A DNA stretch of 35,300 bases, from contig NZ_LMHY01000028.1 of assembly GCF_001429045.1 (NCBI RefSeq), positions 332,306-367,605 of the forward strand, written 5' to 3'. The first letter of the stretch is position 1; the number at the start of each line of letters is the position of its first letter. Below are positions 31,822-35,300 of this stretch, piece by piece. Both the position numbers and the translations under genes were made by a program. Source of the DNA: Pseudomonas sp. Root71. GTDB taxonomy: Bacteria; Pseudomonadota; Gammaproteobacteria; Pseudomonadales; Pseudomonadaceae. The notes below the pieces were generated by a model that searched no databases, was not told where the DNA came from, and saw only the letters and a list, made by a program, of their open reading frames with translations.

Positions 31822-32732
31822 AAACCTTCAATCAGCAATTCCTGAGGTGGGTCCCCAGCGGGCGCAAGTTCGTCATCGGGATTCCGTTCATCTGGCTGTT
31901 CCTGTTCTTCATGCTGCCGTTCTTTCTGGTGATGAAGATCAGCTTCTCGGAAGCGGCCCTGGCCATTCCGCCCTACTCGGAGATCTACACCTACGCCGAG
32001 CAGAAATTCCAGCTGTTGCTCAACATCGGCAACTACACCCTGCTGGGCGAGGATGAGCTGTACCTGTCCGCCTACCTGGGGTCGTTGAAGGTGGCGTTTT
32101 TCAGCACCGTGATGTGCCTGGTGATCGGTTTCCCGATGGCCTACGCCATCACCAAGGCCAGCAAGGAAGCGCAGAACGTGCTGATGCTGCTGATCATGAT
32201 GCCGACCTGGACCGCGATCCTGATTCGCGTTTATGCGTGGATGGGCATCCTCAGCAACAACGGCCTGCTCAATGGCTTCCTGATGTGGACCGGGCTGACG
32301 TCACACCCGATCGAGATCCTCAACACCAACATCGCCGTCTACATCGGCGTGGTGTATGCGTATCTGCCGTTCATGGTGCTGCCGCTGTACGCCAACCTGG
32401 TCAAGCATGACCAGAGCCTGCTGGAAGCGGCATCGGACCTGGGTTCGAGCACCTTCAACAGCTTCTGGAAAATCACCGTGCCGCTGGCCAAGAACGGCAT
32501 CATCGCCGGTTGCATGCTGGTGTTCATTCCGGTGGTCGGTGAGTTCGTGATTCCGGAACTGCTGGGCGGCCCGGAAACCCTGATGATCGGCCGTGTGTTG
32601 TGGCAAGAGTTCTTCAACAACCGCGACTGGCCGGTGGCGTCCGCCCTGGCAGTGGTGATGCTGTTGATCCTGATTGTGCCGATTCTGCTGTTCAACCGCA
32701 GCCAGGCCAAAGAGATGGAGGCACGGGGATGA
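31818..32732 (+). CDS. potH: Polyamine ABC transporter permease (PotH/SpuG)
   Basis: This 304-residue inner-membrane permease has about six transmembrane segments. The ABC permease EAA loop LLEAASDLGSSTFNSFWKITVPL lies about residues 200-222. The large periplasmic loop after the first span (SEIYTYAEQKFQLLLNIGNY) is typical of PotH. It starts at ATG 31818 inside the potG stop and ends in an ATGA overlap with the next permease. This shows tight coupling of the three cytoplasmic/membrane components. Confidence 0.93.
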   Translation: MKTFNQQFLRWVPSGRKFVIGIPFIWLFLFFMLPFFLVMKISFSEAALAIPPYSEIYTYAEQKFQLLLNIGNYTLLGEDELYLSAYLGSLKVAFFSTVMCLVIGFPMAYAITKASKEAQNVLMLLIMMPTWTAILIRVYAWMGILSNNGLLNGFLMWTGLTSHPIEILNTNIAVYIGVVYAYLPFMVLPLYANLVKHDQSLLEAASDLGSSTFNSFWKITVPLAKNGIIAGCMLVFIPVVGEFVIPELLGGPETLMIGRVLWQEFFNNRDWPVASALAVVMLLILIVPILLFNRSQAKEMEARG

Positions 32733-33613
32733 AACGCTTCGGATTTTCAAAGTTCATGCTGATTTTCGGCCTGTCGTTTATCTACCTGCCGATGCTGATC
32801 CTGGTGATCTACTCGTTCAACGCCTCCAAGCTGGTGACGGTGTGGGGTGGCTGGTCGTTCAAGTGGTACGCCGGTCTGCTCGACAACAGCCAGTTGATGG
32901 GCTCTGTGTTGCGCTCGCTGGAAATCGCCTGCTACACCGCGATTGCGGCAGTCGCACTCGGGACGCTGGCCGCGTTCGTCCTGACCCGCGTTACCCGCTT
33001 CAAGGGTCGCACGCTGTTCGGTGGCCTGGTCACCGCGCCGCTGGTGATGCCTGAAGTGATCACCGGTCTGTCGCTGTTGCTGCTGTTCGTGGCCATGGCG
33101 CAGTTGATCGGCTGGCCGATGGAGCGTGGCATCGTCACCATCTGGATCGCCCACACCACGTTTTGTGCCGCTTATGTGGCGGTGGTAGTCTCCGCCCGCC
33201 TTCGCGAACTGGACCTGTCCATCGAAGAAGCGGCCATGGATCTGGGTGCGAAGCCGTTCAAGGTGTTTTTCCTGATCACCATTCCGATGATCGCGCCGTC
33301 ACTGGCGGCCGGCGGCATGATGTCGTTCGCCCTGTCGCTCGATGACCTGGTGCTGGCGAGCTTCGTGTCCGGCCCGGGCTCCACGACCCTGCCGATGGAA
33401 GTGTTCTCGGCGGTGCGCCTTGGGGTCAAGCCCGAGATCAACGCCGTGGCCAGCCTGATCCTGTTGGCCGTGTCGATCGTGACCTTCATGGTCTGGTACT
33501 TCAGCCGCCGCGCCGAAGCCACCCGCAAGCGCGCGATCCAGGAAGCCATGGACCAGACCGCCAGCGAATCCTGGCAGCAGCCTGAAAAGAAAATGGCGGG
33601 AGCGACAGCTTAA
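32729..33613 (+). CDS. potI: Polyamine ABC transporter permease (PotI/SpuH)
   Basis: This 294-residue permease pairs with PotH. Six hydrophobic segments are seen. NAPASK-like NASKLVTVWGGWSFKWYAGLL follows the first span. The EAA loop is SIEEAAMDLGAKPFKVFFLITIPMIAP, and SFALSLDDLVLASFVSGPGSTTLPMEVFSAVRLGVKPEINA is the PotI/PotC hallmark. A polar C-terminal tail of about 30 residues is longer than in E. coli. The start overlaps the potH stop by four bases. Confidence 0.93.
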   Translation: MKRFGFSKFMLIFGLSFIYLPMLILVIYSFNASKLVTVWGGWSFKWYAGLLDNSQLMGSVLRSLEIACYTAIAAVALGTLAAFVLTRVTRFKGRTLFGGLVTAPLVMPEVITGLSLLLLFVAMAQLIGWPMERGIVTIWIAHTTFCAAYVAVVVSARLRELDLSIEEAAMDLGAKPFKVFFLITIPMIAPSLAAGGMMSFALSLDDLVLASFVSGPGSTTLPMEVFSAVRLGVKPEINAVASLILLAVSIVTFMVWYFSRRAEATRKRAIQEAMDQTASESWQQPEKKMAGATA

Positions 33614-33717
33614 TGTAGGAGCTGCCGCAGGCTGCGATCTTTTGATCTTGCCTTCAAAAGATCGCAGCCTCGTTGCACTCGACAGCTCCTACACAGCTCC
33701 TACACAGCGCCTACAGG
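33614..33717. repeat. Degenerate TGTAGGAGCTGC inverted repeat with tandem arm ends
   Basis: The left arm TGTAGGAGCTGCCGCAGGCT faces a right arm with ATCGCAGCC and CAGCTCCTACA, interrupted by a 14-base insertion. The right end is tandemly repeated: CAGCTCCTACA at 33683-33693 and 33694-33704, and CAGCGCCTACA at 33705-33715. It separates potI from the binding-protein gene. Confidence 0.8.
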
Positions 33718-33749
33718 ATGATGGGTACCCTCCCTCGTCACAGGTTTTA

Positions 33750-33763
33750 TGTTGATTGCAATT
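33750..33763 (+). promoter_or_regulatory. Possible PuuR-type half-palindrome upstream of potF
   Basis: TGTTGATTGCAATT matches one strand of the palindrome at 29480-29499 (TGTTGATTTTAATT) except at two central bases. It is about 45 bases before the potF start, in an AT-rich promoter-like stretch. Low confidence as an operator. Confidence 0.3.
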
Positions 33764-33805
33764 TTGCTTTGTGTTTTTGAATAAAAAAGAAATGGAGTTG
33801 TACCG

Positions 33806-34903
33806 ATGAAAATGTTTGGCAGGACTCTGCTGACACTGTCCTTATTGGGCGCAATCGCCACTGGCGCCCAGGCCAATGACAAGGTTCTGCGCGTCTATAA
33901 CTGGTCGGATTACATTGGCCCGGATACCGTCAAGAAGTTCGAGGACGAGACTGGCATCCAGGTGACCTACGATGTCTTCGACAGCAACGAAACCCTTGAG
34001 GCACGCCTGCTGGCAGGCAAGTCCGGCTACGACATCGTCGTGCCGTCCAACAGCTTCCTGGCCAAGCAGATCAAGGCCGGCGTCTATCAGGAACTGGACA
34101 AGACGAAGCTGTCGAACTGGAAAAACCTCAACCCGGTGCTGCTGAAAAACGCCTCCGCCAGCGATCCCGATAACGCCCACGCCATCCCGTACATGTGGGG
34201 CTCGATCGGCATCGGTTTCAACCCGCAGAAGGTCAGGGAAGTGCTCGGCGCCAACGCCCCGACCAACTCCTGGGACCTGCTGTTCAAACCGGAAAACGCC
34301 GAGAAGCTCAAAGCCTGCGGCATCAGTTTCCTCGATTCGCCGACTGAAATGATCCCGACCGCCCTGCACTACCTGGGCTACCCGGTGAACGATCAGGACA
34401 AACAGCACATCGCCGAAGCCGAGGCGCTGTTCATGAAGATTCGCCCGAACGTGGCGTACTTCCATTCCTCGAAATACATCTCCGACCTGGCCAACGGCAA
34501 CATTTGCGTGGCCGTCGGTTACTCCGGCGACGTGCTGCAGGCCAAGGCCCGCGCCCAGGAAGCCGGGGACAAGGTGAAGATCGACTACAGCATCCCGAAA
34601 GAAGGCGCCGCCAGTTTCTACGACATGCTCGCCATTCCCCGCGATGCCGCCAACGTCGAGAATGCGTACCTGTTCATGAACTTCCTGATGCGCCCCGACG
34701 TGATTGCCGACATCACCAACAACATCGGCTACAGCAACGCCAACGCTGCGGCCACGCCACTGGTGGATGAAGCGATCCGCAACGATCCGGGCTCCTATCC
34801 GCCGGAAGCGGTGATGGCCACGCTCTATGCCGTGCCGGACCAGCCGATTGCCGTCCAGCGGATCATGACCCGGGGCTGGACCAAGGTGAAACTCGGCCAG
34901 TAA
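33806..34903 (+). CDS. potF: Periplasmic polyamine-binding protein (PotF/SpuD/SpuE)
   Basis: This 365-residue binding protein has a signal peptide ending GAQA (about residue 23). It captures putrescine or spermidine for the PotGHI importer. It has LRVYNWSDYIGPDTVKKFEDETGIQV, SGYDIVVPSNSFLAKQI, IPYMWGSIGIGFN and VAVGYSGDVLQAKARA, close to PotF and to P. aeruginosa SpuD/SpuE. Whether it prefers putrescine (SpuD) or spermidine (SpuE) cannot be read. ATGGAG lies eight bases before the ATG. It comes last in the transporter group, behind a repeat, and may have its own promoter for higher expression. Confidence 0.93.
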   Translation: MKMFGRTLLTLSLLGAIATGAQANDKVLRVYNWSDYIGPDTVKKFEDETGIQVTYDVFDSNETLEARLLAGKSGYDIVVPSNSFLAKQIKAGVYQELDKTKLSNWKNLNPVLLKNASASDPDNAHAIPYMWGSIGIGFNPQKVREVLGANAPTNSWDLLFKPENAEKLKACGISFLDSPTEMIPTALHYLGYPVNDQDKQHIAEAEALFMKIRPNVAYFHSSKYISDLANGNICVAVGYSGDVLQAKARAQEAGDKVKIDYSIPKEGAASFYDMLAIPRDAANVENAYLFMNFLMRPDVIADITNNIGYSNANAAATPLVDEAIRNDPGSYPPEAVMATLYAVPDQPIAVQRIMTRGWTKVKLGQ

Positions 34904-34916
34904 TTCACCTGCTTTT

Positions 34917-35004
34917 GTAGGAGCTGCCGGAGGCTGCGATCTTTTGATCTTGAGAGTTCGTGCCGAAGCAAAATCAAAAGATCGCAGCCTCCGGCAGCTC
35001 CTAC
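34917..35004. repeat. Long perfect inverted repeat (TGTAGGAGCTGC family)
   Basis: Arms 34917-34948 and 34973-35004 are perfect 32-base reverse complements around a 24-base spacer. It starts 14 bases after the potF stop. It is the same family as 27766-27850. Confidence 0.9.
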
Positions 35005-35052
35005 GGAGTGATGTGTTCGATCAAGTACGATGTTCAAACCTTTTCCGTTCAC

Positions 35053-35148
35053 GCAGCGCCTTACCACCGCTGCCTCTCCTGCAAGTAGAACGGCCTCACC
35101 TGGCTCCCTCGATTCAGGTGAATTTTGGCGCCCTCGGGCGCCTTTTTT
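35053..35148 (+). ncRNA. Possible small RNA ending at an intrinsic terminator
   Basis: Three hairpins in a row: GCAGCG/CGCTGC (35053-35058/35068-35073), TCACCTG/CAGGTGA (35096-35102/35115-35121) and GGCGCC/GGCGCC around CTCG (35127-35142). The last is followed by TTTTTT. No ORF is present. The region is either the potF 3'-UTR or a separate small RNA. No promoter is proven. Confidence 0.4.
35127..35148 (+). terminator. Strong intrinsic terminator
   Basis: GGCGCC (35127-35132), loop CTCG, GGCGCC (35137-35142), then six T (35143-35148). It is about 225 bases after the potF stop, with no gene between. Confidence 0.9.
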
Positions 35149-35181
35149 ATGGTTCTTCACGCAATTCCGGGGAACACCGAT

Positions 35182-35300
35182 ACCTGTAGGAAACGGCTTG
35201 CTGGCGATGGCGGCCTCCTGGCTGGAGTATTTTATTGGTGGTGTACATATTCATTTCTGCGGTAACGGCCTCCTATGGTTCCGCTTTTACAGCGGGTTAC
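35182..35300. repeat. Diverged REP half and start of a dispersed Pseudomonas repeat, cut by window end
   Basis: CCTGTAGGAAACGGCTTGCT (from about 35182) looks like a decayed REP arm. From 35241, GTGTACATATTCATTTCTGC, GGTAACGG and TTACAGCGGGTTAC match, from memory, a repeat common between Pseudomonas genes. The window ends inside it, and no gene is visible here. Confidence 0.5.

Noticed and set aside
33683..33715. Tandem 11-bp units considered as a CRISPR array
   Set aside because: The units are directly adjacent with no spacers and derive from the end of a palindromic repeat arm; no cas genes are in the window.

Overview
The window reads as chromosome of a fluorescent-group Pseudomonas. The evidence is uniformly GC-rich coding sequence, a Pseudomonas-style polyamine (pau/spu) locus, and many intergenic inverted repeats of the two kinds typical of these genomes: one built on GTGGGAGC...GCTCCCAC and one on TGTAGGAGCTGC...GCAGCTCCTACA. 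I see no rRNA, tRNA, CRISPR array, transposase or integrase. The species assignment is an inference.

Left part (1-6050): a molybdenum-cofactor block. moaB-moeA run leftwards, a LysR-type regulator sits in the middle, and moaC-moaD-moaE run rightwards behind a long, apparently structured leader. A chromate-transporter (ChrA) gene with a TTG start follows. Between 6050 and 8415 lie a good sigma70-type promoter with two tiny overlapping ORFs, an FAD oxidoreductase of the gamma-glutamylputrescine-oxidase type, a remnant of a DeoR-like regulator and a 22-residue hydrophobic peptide ORF. A full-length E. coli SpeC/SpeF-type ornithine decarboxylase comes next.

Middle (10600-24000): accessory and envelope genes. 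In order these are PPK2 polyphosphate kinase and a SulP/STAS anion transporter, a LysR remnant, a small lipoprotein resembling Cu/Zn superoxide dismutase without its metal histidines, and an AraC-type regulator. Next come a secreted tyrosine-phosphatase/autotransporter fusion, a glycine-rich exported protein and a CigR-like exported protein. They are followed by two unrecognised soluble proteins (78 and 245 aa) facing a winged-helix regulator. Last are a short gene behind a phage P4-CI/C4-like RNA switch, a YecR-like lipoprotein and a hexapeptide-repeat acetyltransferase.

Right part (24000-35300): a coherent polyamine-use locus. Leftward genes encode glutamate-polyamine ligase, gamma-glutamyl aminoaldehyde dehydrogenase, gamma-glutamylpolyamine oxidase and a PuuR-like cupin regulator. 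Rightward genes encode gamma-glutamyl-GABA hydrolase and a complete Pot/Spu-type ABC importer (ATPase, two permeases, binding protein). Together they would import putrescine/spermidine and degrade it through gamma-glutamylated intermediates towards GABA/succinate, while the decarboxylase at 8416 makes putrescine. A repeated TGTTAATTA-type motif between the divergent genes is a plausible operator.

Most noteworthy are the P4-CI/C4-like leader RNA at 21734-21913, the phosphatase-autotransporter fusion, the orphan two-gene module at 19309-20473, and several structured leaders or tiny ORFs.
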